Shown here piece by piece: positions 34,432-43,539 of a DNA stretch of 64,000 nt (the first letter of the stretch is position 1; each line of letters starts with the position of its first letter). The stretch is taken from the NCBI GenBank assembly GCA_965279655.1, contig OZ257255.1:5022001-5086000 (forward strand), written 5' to 3'. The DNA comes from SCTM01 sp965279655 (GTDB lineage: Bacteria > Pseudomonadota > Alphaproteobacteria > Rhodospirillales > Rhodospirillaceae). The notes under the pieces are model-generated. The model was not told the DNA's origin. It made no database searches and saw only the letters and a list, made by a program, of their open reading frames with translations. The position numbers and the translations under genes were made by a program.

Positions 34432-35943
34432 TTATTTTTTCCAGATCGGCGCGCCGGCGCCGGGCAGGCCGTAGCTGGCCCACTTCTCGTTCACGAGCGT
34501 GATGATGTCCTCGGTCATGCGGATCGGACGGCCCCATTCGCGATGCGTTTCGGGCGGGATCTTGGTCGTCGCATCGAGGCCGATCTTACCCCCGAGTCCG
34601 GGCTCCGGGCTCGCGAAATCGAGGTAGTCGATGGGCGTGTTCTCGATGACCGTGATGTCCCGCGCCGGGTCCATGCGGGTGGAGACGGCCCACATCACGT
34701 CTTTCCAGTCGCGCGCGTTGATATCCGCGTCCACCACGATCACGAACTTGGTGTAGACGAACTGCCGCAGGAACGACCACACGCCCATCATCACGCGCTT
34801 GGCGTGGCCGGCGTAGGCCTTCTTGATGCTCACCACGGCGATGCGGTAGCTGCAGCCTTCCGGCGGCAGCCAGAAATCCACGATCTCCGGGAACTGCTGC
34901 GTCAGCAGCGGAATGAAAACCTCGTTCAGCGCCTCGCCGAGGATCGATGGCTCGTCGGGCGGCCGGCCGGTGTAGGTCGACAGATAGATCGGCTGCTTGC
35001 GCATGGTGATCGCGCTGATCTGGAACACCGGGAAGCGCTCGACGGAATTGTAGAAGCCGGTGTGATCGCCGTAAGGGCCTTCGTCGGCGTATTCGTCCAG
35101 GAGCACGTGGCCTTCCAGCACGATCTCCGCTTCCGCCGGCACCTTCAGCGGAACGGTCTTGCAATCCACAAGCTCGACCTTGCGGCCGCGCAGCAAGCCG
35201 GCGAATTGATACTCGGACAGCGTGTCCGGCACCGGCGTCACGGCGGCGAGAATGGTGCCCGGATCGGCGCCGATCACGGCGGCGGCCGGCAAAGGCGCGC
35301 GCTTCTTCTCCGCCCAGCGATCGAAGTGGCCCGCCCCGCCGCGATGCTTCAGCCAGCGCATGATCGTCTTGTCGCGGCCGATCACCTGCATGCGATAGAT
35401 GCCGAGGTTGGCGGTATCGCGCTTGTCGTCACCCGGCCCTTGCGTGACCACCAATGGCCACGTGATCAGCGGCGCGGGTTCGCCTGGCCAGCAGCCCTGG
35501 ATCGGCAGCTTGTTGAGATCGATGTCCGCGCCTGTCAGCACCACCTCTTGGCACGGCGCGCTGCCGACGGTCTTCGGCTTCATCGCCATGAAGGTCTTCA
35601 GCAGCGGCAGCATCTCCAGGGCCTCGCGCCAGCCGCCGGGTGGTTCGGGCTGTTTCAGGAAAGCCAGCGTCTCGCCCACCTCGCGCAGCTGGTGCGGCTC
35701 CCGGTCCATGCCCCAGGCGACGCGCTCGACCGTGCCGAACAGGTTCACCAGCACCGGCATCTCGCTCTTCTGGCCGTCGGCGCGGATCACGTTCTCGAAC
35801 AGGATCGCCGGCCCCCCTTCCGCCAGGACTCGAGTCTGGATTTCGGTCATCTCCAGGTGACTCGAGACGGGGGTCCGGACCCGGACAAGGCGGCCGGCCG
35901 TCTCCAGACGTGTCATGAACTCGCGTAGCGATTGATAAGGCAT
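34432..35943 (-). CDS. ubiD: UbiD-family decarboxylase (3-polyprenyl-4-hydroxybenzoate)
   Basis: 503 residues from the ATG at 35943. The N-terminus MPYQSLREFMTRLE is typical of UbiD. Strong family segments include PKTVGSAPCQEV, NLGIYRMQVIGRDK, VDADINARDWKDVMWAVSTR and ENTPIDYLDFASP. The enzyme uses prenylated FMN and needs a UbiX partner; it decarboxylates the ubiquinone precursor. ubiA is 2.2 kb away on the same strand, which fits the ubiquinone role. Confidence 0.95.
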   Translation of the reverse strand: MPYQSLREFMTRLETAGRLVRVRTPVSSHLEMTEIQTRVLAEGGPAILFENVIRADGQKSEMPVLVNLFGTVERVAWGMDREPHQLREVGETLAFLKQPEPPGGWREALEMLPLLKTFMAMKPKTVGSAPCQEVVLTGADIDLNKLPIQGCWPGEPAPLITWPLVVTQGPGDDKRDTANLGIYRMQVIGRDKTIMRWLKHRGGAGHFDRWAEKKRAPLPAAAVIGADPGTILAAVTPVPDTLSEYQFAGLLRGRKVELVDCKTVPLKVPAEAEIVLEGHVLLDEYADEGPYGDHTGFYNSVERFPVFQISAITMRKQPIYLSTYTGRPPDEPSILGEALNEVFIPLLTQQFPEIVDFWLPPEGCSYRIAVVSIKKAYAGHAKRVMMGVWSFLRQFVYTKFVIVVDADINARDWKDVMWAVSTRMDPARDITVIENTPIDYLDFASPEPGLGGKIGLDATTKIPPETHREWGRPIRMTEDIITLVNEKWASYGLPGAGAPIWKK

Positions 35944-36340
35944 CGGGACGCTTTCTTGACCGGAGCCAGGGCAATCGAGGGTGTGGGTCCGGGTGAATCC
36001 CCTAAGTATGAAGGGATTAATTTGATCGGTCTGCCCGCCACTTAGCGGGCACCGGCGGCGGAGGTCAAGCTGCCCGCACGGTGTCGTCAACGGGACCTGG
36101 ATGGGCCCCCGTCGCCCGCTCGCCGGCCGGATTGGCAAAGCGTAATCTGCGCGTAATACGAGAAAAAGGCCGGCTTCGCTTGTCGCGTTCCGTTCCGAGG
36201 CCTATATTCCTTTGCCTTGAGGAAGCGTTTACCCATTTCGTGCTAACTAGCTGACTGAGCGCAAAAAACGTCATCAGAAAATGACGTTCACGGGGCCCGG
36301 ACCGGGGCGAAGAGATCGAGCCGATCCGGTGGAGGAAGAG
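35944..36340. other. 397-base divergent control region between ubiD and the HD-GYP gene
   Basis: No gene is called. A 6-bp GC-rich hairpin (36033-36038 with 36045-36050) lies about 90 bases upstream of ubiD. A direct repeat, GCGTAAT at 36140-36146 and 36151-36157, has an 11-base period. An 8-bp inverted repeat (36267-36274 with 36281-36288) covers an upstream ATG at 36281 and argues against that start. SD-like GGAGGAAG at 36331-36338 precedes the chosen ATG at 36341. Confidence 0.5.
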
Positions 36341-38113
36341 ATGGACGGGGCGTTAGAGACCACCTCGAGCGATAACGCCGTCAGCGTGACGGCGCGCGAC
36401 CTGGAACGTCTGATCGACATCGGTTTGGCCCTATCGGCCGAACGCGACAGTTCGCGCCTGACCGAACGCATCCTCCTGGAAGCCAAGGCGCTGACCCGCG
36501 CCGACGGCGGCACGCTTTACTTGCGCACCGACGAGGACGGGCTGCGTTTCGAGATCGTGCGCACGGACTCGCTCAAGATCGCCATGGGCGGAACCACGGG
36601 TGTGAAAATCCCGTTCCCGCCGGTGCGGATGTACAACGCCGAGACCAAGCAGCCGAACTTCAGCAACGTGTCGGCCGCCGCCGCGCTCAGCGGAAAGCCC
36701 ATCAACATCGAAGACGCCTATACGGCGGAAGGCTTCGACTTCTCGGGCACCAAGAAGTTCGACCAGGGCACTGGCTACCGCTCCAAGTCGATGCTGTGCA
36801 TTCCTCTCAAGAACTATTCCGACGAAGTGACCGGCGTGCTGCAACTCCTGAACGCGCAGGACGAATTCGGCAACGTGGTGCCCTTCTCCTCTGAAATTCA
36901 GCGATTGGTCGAAGCGCTGGCCTCCCAGGCCGCGGTCGCCATCGACAACGCCCAGCTGATCGACGCGCAAAAAGCGCTGATGGACAGCATGATCAAGGTG
37001 ATGGCGCACGCGATTGACGCGAAGTCGCCCTACACCGGCGGCCACTGTCAGCGCGTGCCCGAATTGACCAAGATGCTCGCCCAGAAGGCGTCGGAGCAGA
37101 AGGAAGGCACGTTCGCGGACTTCAAGCTCGACGATCAGGAATGGTACGAGCTGCATGTGGCGGCGTGGTTGCACGACATCGGTAAGGTCACGACCCCCGA
37201 ATACGTGGTCGACAAGGCCACCAAGCTGCAGACGATCTACGACCGCATCCACGAGGTCCGTATGCGCTTCGAGGTGCTGCGGCGCGACGCCGAGATCGCG
37301 ATGCTCAAGGCCATCGCCAAGGGCAAGAGCGCGCGCGTGGAGCGTCACAAGTTCAAGCAGCGCTGCGCCGAACTGGACGCGCAGTGGAAGTTCATCGCCG
37401 AGCAAAACCTCGGCGGCGAATTCATGTCGAACGAGCGACAGGACAAAGTCAAAGAGGTCGCCAAGCAGAAGTGGTACCGCTACTTCGACCGCAAGCTCGG
37501 CCTGTCATGGACCGAAGCCAAGCTGCTCGACAAGGCGCCGCCGGCCGATGAAGGCTGGGAACAGCTCCTGGCGGACCTGCCGGAACATTCGGAAGCCGAA
37601 TACAACCTCGGCGAAGTCCTCAACATGTGCATCCAGCGCGGCACGCTCAACGACGACGAGCGCCGCAAGATCAACGATCACATCGTGCTGACCATCGAGA
37701 TGCTGAACGAGATGCCATTCCCCAAGCATTTGCGCCGCGTGCCGGAATACGCCGGCGGCCATCACGAGAAGATGGACGGCAAGGGCTATCCCAAGGGCCT
37801 GACGCGCGACCAGATGTCATGGCCGGCGCGCATGATGGCGATCGCCGATATTTTCGAGGCGCTCACCGCCGCGGACCGTCCGTACAAGAAGGCGAAGACC
37901 CTGTCCGAATCCCTCAAGATCCTGTGGTTCATGAAGAAGGACGGGCACGTCGATCCGGAACTGTTCGATCTGTTCCTGACGTCGGGGGCCTATCAGGAAT
38001 ACGCCGATCAATTCCTGCGGCCCGATCAGCTCGACAAGGTCGATATCAGCAACTACTTGCCCAAGCCGGCGCCGCCGCCCGCGCCGCCGCCGCAAACGCA
38101 GGCCGCCGAGTAA
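36341..38113 (+). CDS. GAF and HD-GYP domain protein, probable c-di-GMP or cyclic-nucleotide phosphodiesterase
   Basis: 590 residues from the ATG at 36341, preceded by GGAGGAAG; an upstream ATG at 36281 lies inside an inverted repeat and is not favoured. A GAF domain covers about residues 20-190 (DGGTLYLRTD, SMLCIPLKNYSDEVTGVLQLLN). The HD pair is H278-D279 (AAWLHDIGK), and the GYP motif is HHEKMDGKG-Y483-P484. About 200 residues separate the HD and GYP motifs instead of about 65, because of a large helical insert. The C-terminus is Pro-rich. A phosphodiesterase role is expected, but the insert leaves specificity open. Confidence 0.85.
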   Translation: MDGALETTSSDNAVSVTARDLERLIDIGLALSAERDSSRLTERILLEAKALTRADGGTLYLRTDEDGLRFEIVRTDSLKIAMGGTTGVKIPFPPVRMYNAETKQPNFSNVSAAAALSGKPINIEDAYTAEGFDFSGTKKFDQGTGYRSKSMLCIPLKNYSDEVTGVLQLLNAQDEFGNVVPFSSEIQRLVEALASQAAVAIDNAQLIDAQKALMDSMIKVMAHAIDAKSPYTGGHCQRVPELTKMLAQKASEQKEGTFADFKLDDQEWYELHVAAWLHDIGKVTTPEYVVDKATKLQTIYDRIHEVRMRFEVLRRDAEIAMLKAIAKGKSARVERHKFKQRCAELDAQWKFIAEQNLGGEFMSNERQDKVKEVAKQKWYRYFDRKLGLSWTEAKLLDKAPPADEGWEQLLADLPEHSEAEYNLGEVLNMCIQRGTLNDDERRKINDHIVLTIEMLNEMPFPKHLRRVPEYAGGHHEKMDGKGYPKGLTRDQMSWPARMMAIADIFEALTAADRPYKKAKTLSESLKILWFMKKDGHVDPELFDLFLTSGAYQEYADQFLRPDQLDKVDISNYLPKPAPPPAPPPQTQAAE

Positions 38114-38120
38114 TCCTGAG

Positions 38121-39032
38121 CTAGATATTCGCCGTCAGCAGGATCGCGGCCAGCATCAGCAGGCCGAAGTTGCGGTTGGCGCGGAAGCGCCGCAGGCAGT
38201 TGGCCGGATCGTCGATATCCAGCGTCACCACCTGCCAGGCTAGGTGCAGGCCCGCGAGCGCCATCAGCAGCCACGTCCACATGCTCGCCAGCGGTGTCAG
38301 GATCGCCGTGGCGAAGCATCCCATGGCGATCAGGTAGAACACGATCAGCGCCGGTTTGGTGTACTGGCCCAGCGCGAGCGCGCTCGATTTCACGCCCACG
38401 AGCGCGTCGTCCTCGCGATCCTGGTGGGCGTAAATGGTGTCGTATCCCAGCGTCCAGAAGATGCCGCCCACATACAGCCACACCGCCGGCGCCTCGATGC
38501 GGTCGGTCACCGCCGCCCAGCCCACCAGCGCACCCCAATTGAACGTGAGCCCTAACCACGCTTGTGGCCAGTAGGTGAAGCGCTTCATGAACGGGTAGGC
38601 GGCCACCAGCAGCAGCGCCGCGGCCCCCACCAGGATCGCGAACGTCGTGAACTGGAGCAGCACCGCCAGGCCGACGGCGAGCTGCACGATCAGGAACAGC
38701 CACGCCGCCCGCACGGAAACTTGCCCGCTGGGGAGGGGGCGGGTCGCGGTGCGCGCCACCTGGGCGTCGATGTCCCGATCGACGATGTCGTTGTAGGTGC
38801 AGCCGGCCCCGCGCATCACCACGGCGCCGATCATGAACAGCAGCATCATGAAGAGGCTCGGTTTGCCGAATTCCGCGAGCGCCACGCTCCACCAGCAGGG
38901 CAGCAGCAGGAGCCACGTGCCGATCGGACGGTCGAGGCGCATCAGGCGCAGATAGGGCCGCACGGGCGCCGGCATGGCGTCGACCCAGCCGCCGCGCGGG
39001 ATGTCGCTCTTGAAGGATGGGATGGTCGTCAT
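38121..39032 (-). CDS. ubiA: 4-hydroxybenzoate octaprenyltransferase
   Basis: 303 residues with about eight membrane helices. The prenyl-diphosphate motif is NDIVDRDIDAQVARTATRPL and the second Asp motif is YAHQDREDDALVGVKSSAL. RPIGTWLLLLPCWW is the usual start of the first helix. It prenylates 4-hydroxybenzoate for ubiquinone synthesis at the inner membrane. It is divergent from rsmE with 51 bases between starts. Confidence 0.95.
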   Translation of the reverse strand: MTTIPSFKSDIPRGGWVDAMPAPVRPYLRLMRLDRPIGTWLLLLPCWWSVALAEFGKPSLFMMLLFMIGAVVMRGAGCTYNDIVDRDIDAQVARTATRPLPSGQVSVRAAWLFLIVQLAVGLAVLLQFTTFAILVGAAALLLVAAYPFMKRFTYWPQAWLGLTFNWGALVGWAAVTDRIEAPAVWLYVGGIFWTLGYDTIYAHQDREDDALVGVKSSALALGQYTKPALIVFYLIAMGCFATAILTPLASMWTWLLMALAGLHLAWQVVTLDIDDPANCLRRFRANRNFGLLMLAAILLTANI

Positions 39033-39083
39033 GGCGCGGGTACACTAAGCACATCGCCGGATTCACTCAATCACACCCCTGAG

Positions 39084-39845
39084 ATGACTGATATCAGCCG
39101 AGCCCCGCGTCTTTTTGTCGCGCCGGACCTCACAGCGGGCGCGGACGTCGCCGCGACCGAGGGGCAGGCCCACTATCTGCTGCACGTCATGCGGCGGCGG
39201 GCCGGCGACACGCTGGTGCTGTTCAATGGCCGCGACGGCGAATGGGCCGCGACGCTGGCGCCCAAGGGCAAGCGGGATGCCGCGTTCGCGGTCACCTCAC
39301 AGCTGCGGCCTCAAACCGCGCCGCCGGAGGTGACGTTGTTCTTCGCCCCGATCAAGGCCGCGCGATTGGAAACGCTCATCGAGAAGGCGACGGAACTTGG
39401 CGTGGCCGCGTTGATCCCCGCGATCACGCAGCACACGGTCGTCAACCGGGTGAATGTCGCGCGCCTGACCGCCATCGCCACCGAGGCGGCGGAACAATGC
39501 GAGCGGCTCACGGTTCCTCGGATCGCGGACGCTACCACGTTGGAGTCCATCTCCGACTGGCAGCGCGCACACGCGGGCGTGCCCGTGTTCGTGCTCGACG
39601 AAGCCGCGGCGCGTGCTGGCGGTACGGCGACGCCGCTGCCGATCGCGCTCAGCCGCAGCAAAGGGCCTGCTGCGTTTGTGGTCGGGCCCGAGGGTGGATT
39701 CAGCGTCGATGAGCGTGCACGGCTCGGCGCGCTCGCAACCACGGCCGTGACCCTGGGACCGCGCATTTTGCGGGCTGAGACCGCCGGAATCGCCGCTTTG
39801 GCCTGCTGGCAGGCCTTTTGTGGGGACTGGCATGGGGATCGCTAG
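39084..39845 (+). CDS. rsmE: 16S rRNA (uracil1498-N3)-methyltransferase
   Basis: 253 residues from the ATG at 39084. Family marks are RLFVAPDL, EGQAHYLLHVMRRRAGD, IKAARLETLIEKATELGV, ERLTVPRI, VVGPEGGFSVDERARL and LGPRILRAETAGIAAL. The latter is the SPOUT knot and SAM-binding region. The product methylates U1498 in 16S rRNA. A short GC hairpin with T residues lies downstream before gshA. Confidence 0.95.
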   Translation: MTDISRAPRLFVAPDLTAGADVAATEGQAHYLLHVMRRRAGDTLVLFNGRDGEWAATLAPKGKRDAAFAVTSQLRPQTAPPEVTLFFAPIKAARLETLIEKATELGVAALIPAITQHTVVNRVNVARLTAIATEAAEQCERLTVPRIADATTLESISDWQRAHAGVPVFVLDEAAARAGGTATPLPIALSRSKGPAAFVVGPEGGFSVDERARLGALATTAVTLGPRILRAETAGIAALACWQAFCGDWHGDR

Positions 39846-39920
39846 ATGAGCGCGCCTGACCGGAGAATGCCCAAGCCTCCATTTCTTGACTGGCGCAGCC
39901 CACGGTATCGACCTAAGTAA

Positions 39921-39943
39921 GCCCCTCCCAGGGGCCCATTTTT
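39921..39943 (+). terminator. Possible rho-independent terminator between rsmE and gshA
   Basis: GCCCCT (39921-39926) pairs with AGGGGC (39930-39935) around a CCC loop and is followed by CCATTTTT. The stem is short but GC-only except one pair, and the T run supports a terminator for rsmE. Confidence 0.45.
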
Positions 39944-39951
39944 CAGCCGGC

Positions 39952-41316
39952 ATGACCTCGTTCCGCTCCAGCAAAGACGAGCCGATCACCTCGAAGGATC
40001 AGCTCATCGCCGTGATCTCCGGCGGCGCCAAGCCGAAGGACGCGTGGCGCATTGGGACGGAGCACGAGAAGTTTCCCTACCTCCGCAAAGATTTCAGCGC
40101 GCTCCCTTACGAAGGTCCGTCGGGCATCAAGGCGTTCCTGACCGGGCTCATGCGCTACGGATGGAAAGGCGTGTACGAGGGCGAGACGCTGATCGCCCTT
40201 GAGCAGTCGGGCAAGGGCACTGTGTCGCTTGAGCCCGGCGGCCAGGTCGAACTCTCCGGCGCGGCGGTGGAGAACATCCATCAGACCTGCGCGGAAGTCA
40301 CCGAACACCTCAGCCAGGTGAAAGCCGTCGGCGACGAACTCGGCATCGGGATGCTGGGCTTGGGCTTCACGCCGAACTGGCGCCGCGAGGACATCCATTG
40401 GATGCCCAAGGGCCGCTACAAGATCATGCGCGAATACATGCCCAAGGTCGGCACGCTCGGCCTCGACATGATGCTGCGCACCTGCACCGTGCAGGTGAAC
40501 CTCGACTATGAGTCCGAAGCGGACATGGTGAAGAAGACGCGCGTGTCGCTCGCGCTGCAGCCGATCGCCACGGCGCTGTGGGCGAACTCGCCGTTCCGCG
40601 AAGGCAAGCCGAACGGCTTCCTCACCTTCCGCGCCAACGTCTGGCATCACACGGATCCGAACCGCACCGGCATGATCCCGTTCGCGTTCGAGAACGGCAT
40701 GGGCTACGAGCGCTATGTCGACTACGCGCTCGATGTGCCGATGTATTTCGTCTACCGCGACGGCTACATCGACGCGTCCGGCCAGTCGTTCCGCGATTTC
40801 CTGCAAGGCAAGCTGCCGGCGCTGCCGGGGCAACTGCCGACGGTGGCGGACTGGATCGACCACATGTCGACAGCGTTCCCGGAAGTGCGCATCAAGAGCT
40901 ACATCGAACTGCGCGGTGCGGACTCCGGCCCCTGGGGCCGCTTGTGTGCGTTGCCCGCGTTCTGGAGCGGCCTGCTCTATGACAGCGATTCCCTCGACGC
41001 GGCCTGGGACCTGGTGAAGGGCTGGACCGCGGCGGAGCGCGCGGCCCTGTACAACGATGTGCCCACCAAGGCGCTGAACGCCACCATAGCGGGCCGCACC
41101 GTGCGCGAGATCGCCGAAGAGGCGCTGAAGCTGTCGCGCAGCGGCCTGCGCCGCCGCAAACGCCTGGACGGGGCCGGCAACGACGAGACCGGTTTCCTGG
41201 TGCCCTTGCAGGAAATCGCCGCCTCTGGGATAACGCCTGCGGAAAAGATGCTCGCGTCCTACCACTCCACCTGGGGCGGCGACGTGACCAAGGCCTTCGG
41301 CGAATACAGCTACTAG
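39952..41316 (+). CDS. gshA: Glutamate-cysteine ligase, plant-type (GCS2)
   Basis: 454 residues from the ATG at 39952. The N-terminus has GTEHEKFPYLRKDFSALPYEG, and further on SLEPGGQVELSGA, LGFTPNWRREDIHWMPKGRY and YIELRGADSGPWGRLCALPAFWSGLLY. These are the marks of the plant/alphaproteobacterial GshA. It makes gamma-glutamylcysteine, the first step of glutathione synthesis. The chorismate mutase gene follows 11 bases later. Confidence 0.93.
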   Translation: MTSFRSSKDEPITSKDQLIAVISGGAKPKDAWRIGTEHEKFPYLRKDFSALPYEGPSGIKAFLTGLMRYGWKGVYEGETLIALEQSGKGTVSLEPGGQVELSGAAVENIHQTCAEVTEHLSQVKAVGDELGIGMLGLGFTPNWRREDIHWMPKGRYKIMREYMPKVGTLGLDMMLRTCTVQVNLDYESEADMVKKTRVSLALQPIATALWANSPFREGKPNGFLTFRANVWHHTDPNRTGMIPFAFENGMGYERYVDYALDVPMYFVYRDGYIDASGQSFRDFLQGKLPALPGQLPTVADWIDHMSTAFPEVRIKSYIELRGADSGPWGRLCALPAFWSGLLYDSDSLDAAWDLVKGWTAAERAALYNDVPTKALNATIAGRTVREIAEEALKLSRSGLRRRKRLDGAGNDETGFLVPLQEIAASGITPAEKMLASYHSTWGGDVTKAFGEYSY

Positions 41317-41327
41317 GACGCTCGACC

Positions 41328-41675
41328 ATGAGCGCGAAATCCGGCGCGGATACCGGCAAGGAGGACGACTGGCGCATCGCCTGCACCAGTCTCGCCGAAG
41401 TCCGCAGCAACATCGATCGTCTCGATAACGCCATCACGCGACTGCTCGCGGAGCGCAATCACTTCGTCACGGAAGCGGCGAAGTTCAAGCCCTCGGTGGC
41501 CGGCGTGGTCGTGCCGGCGCGGGTGGAAGAGATCATCGGCCGCGTGCGCAAATTGGCCGCCGAACTTCACGTCAATCCGGATTCAATCGAGACCGTGTAC
41601 CGCACCATCATCGACGCCTTCACCAAGGACGAACAGGCGCGCTGGCGCGATATGCACGGCGGCGCTGAGAAATAG
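41328..41675 (+). CDS. AroQ-type chorismate mutase
   Basis: 115 residues. The helical core is SLAEVRSNIDRLDNAITRLLAERNHFVTEAAKFK, followed by PARVEEIIGRVRKLAAELHVNP, matching the AroQ alpha fold with its Arg and Lys active-site residues (R in EVRSNID, K in AKFK, R in PARVEE). It converts chorismate to prephenate for Phe/Tyr. It sits alone, without a fused prephenate dehydratase. The 15 or so N-terminal residues are extra and polar. Confidence 0.88.
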   Translation: MSAKSGADTGKEDDWRIACTSLAEVRSNIDRLDNAITRLLAERNHFVTEAAKFKPSVAGVVVPARVEEIIGRVRKLAAELHVNPDSIETVYRTIIDAFTKDEQARWRDMHGGAEK

Positions 41676-41686
41676 GCGCACAACGT

Positions 41687-42742
41687 ATGAGCCCCGCTGC
41701 ACAAGACGTCACCCTCGGCATCCTCACCAGCGGCGGCGACTGTGCCGGCTTGAACGCGGTGATCCGGGCGGCGACCGACGCGGCGGCGCAGCGCGGCTGG
41801 CGGGTGCTCGGCATCCGCAGGGGCCATCTCGGACTGCTCGCCACACCGCCGGACGTCATCACGCTCACCGCGGACGCCGTGCGCACGGATCTGCTGCGCG
41901 CCGGCGGCACCATCCTCGGCTCCAACACCAAGGACGATCCCAACAAGACCGGACGTTCGGACGCCGTGGCGGCAGCGCTGCGCCAACTCGGGATAACCCA
42001 TCTGATGGTGATCGGCGGCGACGGCAGCATGCGCATCTTCGATCGCGTGCTGGCGCCGGCGAACATCCCATGGGTCGGCGTGCCCAAGACCATCGACAAC
42101 GACGTGCCCGGCACGGAGTTCGCCGTCGGCTTCTTCACCGCCGTGGGCGTTGTGTCCGAGGCGCTGGATCGCCTGGCGTCCACCGCCGCGAGCCACAGCC
42201 GTATCATGCTGCTCGAAGCGATGGGGCGTGATTCCGGCTTCCTCGCGCTCTACGGCGGCGTGGCGGGCGGCGCGGATGTGATCCTGCTGCCGGAGTTCAG
42301 CTACGATCTCGATGCGGTCGCAGCCCACATCAAAACCATTACCCATGACCGGCCCGGCCCGGTGCTGGTGGTGGTGGCGGAAGGCGTGGCGCGCTTCGAC
42401 AATGACCGGCGGCGGCGCGGCAGCATCGGTCCCGACATCGCGGCGGAACTGGAGAAGCGCACCGGCTTCGACGCGCGCTCGACCGTGCTCGGCCACGTCC
42501 AGCGCGGCGGCTCGCCCGTGGCCTTCGACCGCCTGATCGCTTCCACCTTCGGCGTGCGCGCCGTCGAACTGCTGGCCGATGGCAAGAGCGCCCGCATGGT
42601 CGCCTGGCGCGGGGGCACCATCAGCGACGTGCCCTTGAAGGACGTCGTGGGCGGCCCGCGCTTCGTGACCGCCGACAGCCCCCTGGTGCGCACCGCGCGC
42701 GAACTCGGCATCTACATCGGCGACGGCGCCCGTCCGCGGTAG
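41687..42742 (+). CDS. 6-phosphofructokinase with mixed donor signature
   Basis: 351 residues. The PFK fold shows GILTSGGDCAGLNAVIRA, VIGGDGSMRIFD (G113, at the position of E. coli Gly104, which favours ATP), PKTIDNDVPGTEF (K134, at the position of E. coli Gly124) and the catalytic D137. The Gly/Lys pairing is the combination reported for a distinct group of PFKs, whose donor may be ATP or PPi. It is close to pgi (28 kb away), the preceding enzyme. It follows the chorismate mutase gene closely. Confidence 0.85.
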   Translation: MSPAAQDVTLGILTSGGDCAGLNAVIRAATDAAAQRGWRVLGIRRGHLGLLATPPDVITLTADAVRTDLLRAGGTILGSNTKDDPNKTGRSDAVAAALRQLGITHLMVIGGDGSMRIFDRVLAPANIPWVGVPKTIDNDVPGTEFAVGFFTAVGVVSEALDRLASTAASHSRIMLLEAMGRDSGFLALYGGVAGGADVILLPEFSYDLDAVAAHIKTITHDRPGPVLVVVAEGVARFDNDRRRRGSIGPDIAAELEKRTGFDARSTVLGHVQRGGSPVAFDRLIASTFGVRAVELLADGKSARMVAWRGGTISDVPLKDVVGGPRFVTADSPLVRTARELGIYIGDGARPR

Positions 42743-42753
42743 GGCTTGGCGCG

Positions 42754-43533
42754 CTAACGCTTCGCCATCAGCTTCGGCAGCGCATCCACGAATTGCCCAC
42801 GGGCGCGGATGCCGGCGCGGTCCTCGGCCTTCACGTCGTCGCGGACCAGATAGGCGAAGACGATCGTCTGCTTGCCCCGGGTCGCCCAGCCGACGAACCA
42901 GCCGTCCTGGCGGTTCGGGTCGAGTTTGCCGTCGGCGCCGGTTTCAAGGCCGCTGCCGGTCTTGCCCCAGATCGTCCAGCCGTCCGCGGCATCGAACGTG
43001 GGAATGATCGCCCTGGTCTCCGCCACCGCGCGCGGCGACACGGGCAGCTTGCCCGTCAGCATTTTGCGCACGAATGCGACTTGCTCCGCCGGCGAGATCT
43101 GTAGCGAACCGCTCAGCCATGCCTTGGTGAGGCCACCCGAAAGATCGCGATTGCCGTAGCTGAAGCGATCGACGAAGCCTTGCAGCGTCTCCAGGCCCAG
43201 CGCTTGCGTCATTACCTGGGAATACCAAACCACGGAGTCTTCCATCCAAATGATCGGATCGGTGGTGATCTTCCAACTCTCCATCATGGCCCTGTATTCG
43301 TCCTTGTAGGGCAGGGCCGGCGTGCGGGCGTCCTTCAGGAAGCCGGTCTCGTAACCGATCAGGCTCAACGCGATCTTGAATGTGGAGGCTGCGGTGACGC
43401 GGTTGCCGCAGGGACCCTCTTGCACAAGCACCTCGCCGCTCTGCACATCGGCGATGAGTGTGCACGAGGGCGCGGCCGACGCGGCTTGCGCAAGTAGGAT
43501 CGTGGCGAACAGGACGGCGATTGCGAAACGCAT
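42754..43533 (-). CDS. Class D (OXA-type) beta-lactamase
   Basis: 259 residues with a signal peptide (AIAVLFATILLAQAASA). The class D motifs are all present: S50-T-F-K53 (nucleophile and carboxylatable Lys), S100-V-V102, Y126-G-N128, W139 in KAWLSGSLQIS, and K191-T-G193 in WGKTGSG. GWFVGWATRGKQTIVFAY follows as expected. It is chromosomal, with no mobile element nearby. Periplasmic beta-lactam hydrolysis is the expected activity; the substrate range cannot be predicted. The gene is 11 bases from phosphofructokinase, convergent. Confidence 0.9.
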   Translation of the reverse strand: MRFAIAVLFATILLAQAASAAPSCTLIADVQSGEVLVQEGPCGNRVTAASTFKIALSLIGYETGFLKDARTPALPYKDEYRAMMESWKITTDPIIWMEDSVVWYSQVMTQALGLETLQGFVDRFSYGNRDLSGGLTKAWLSGSLQISPAEQVAFVRKMLTGKLPVSPRAVAETRAIIPTFDAADGWTIWGKTGSGLETGADGKLDPNRQDGWFVGWATRGKQTIVFAYLVRDDVKAEDRAGIRARGQFVDALPKLMAKR

Positions 43534-43539
43534 GTCAGC

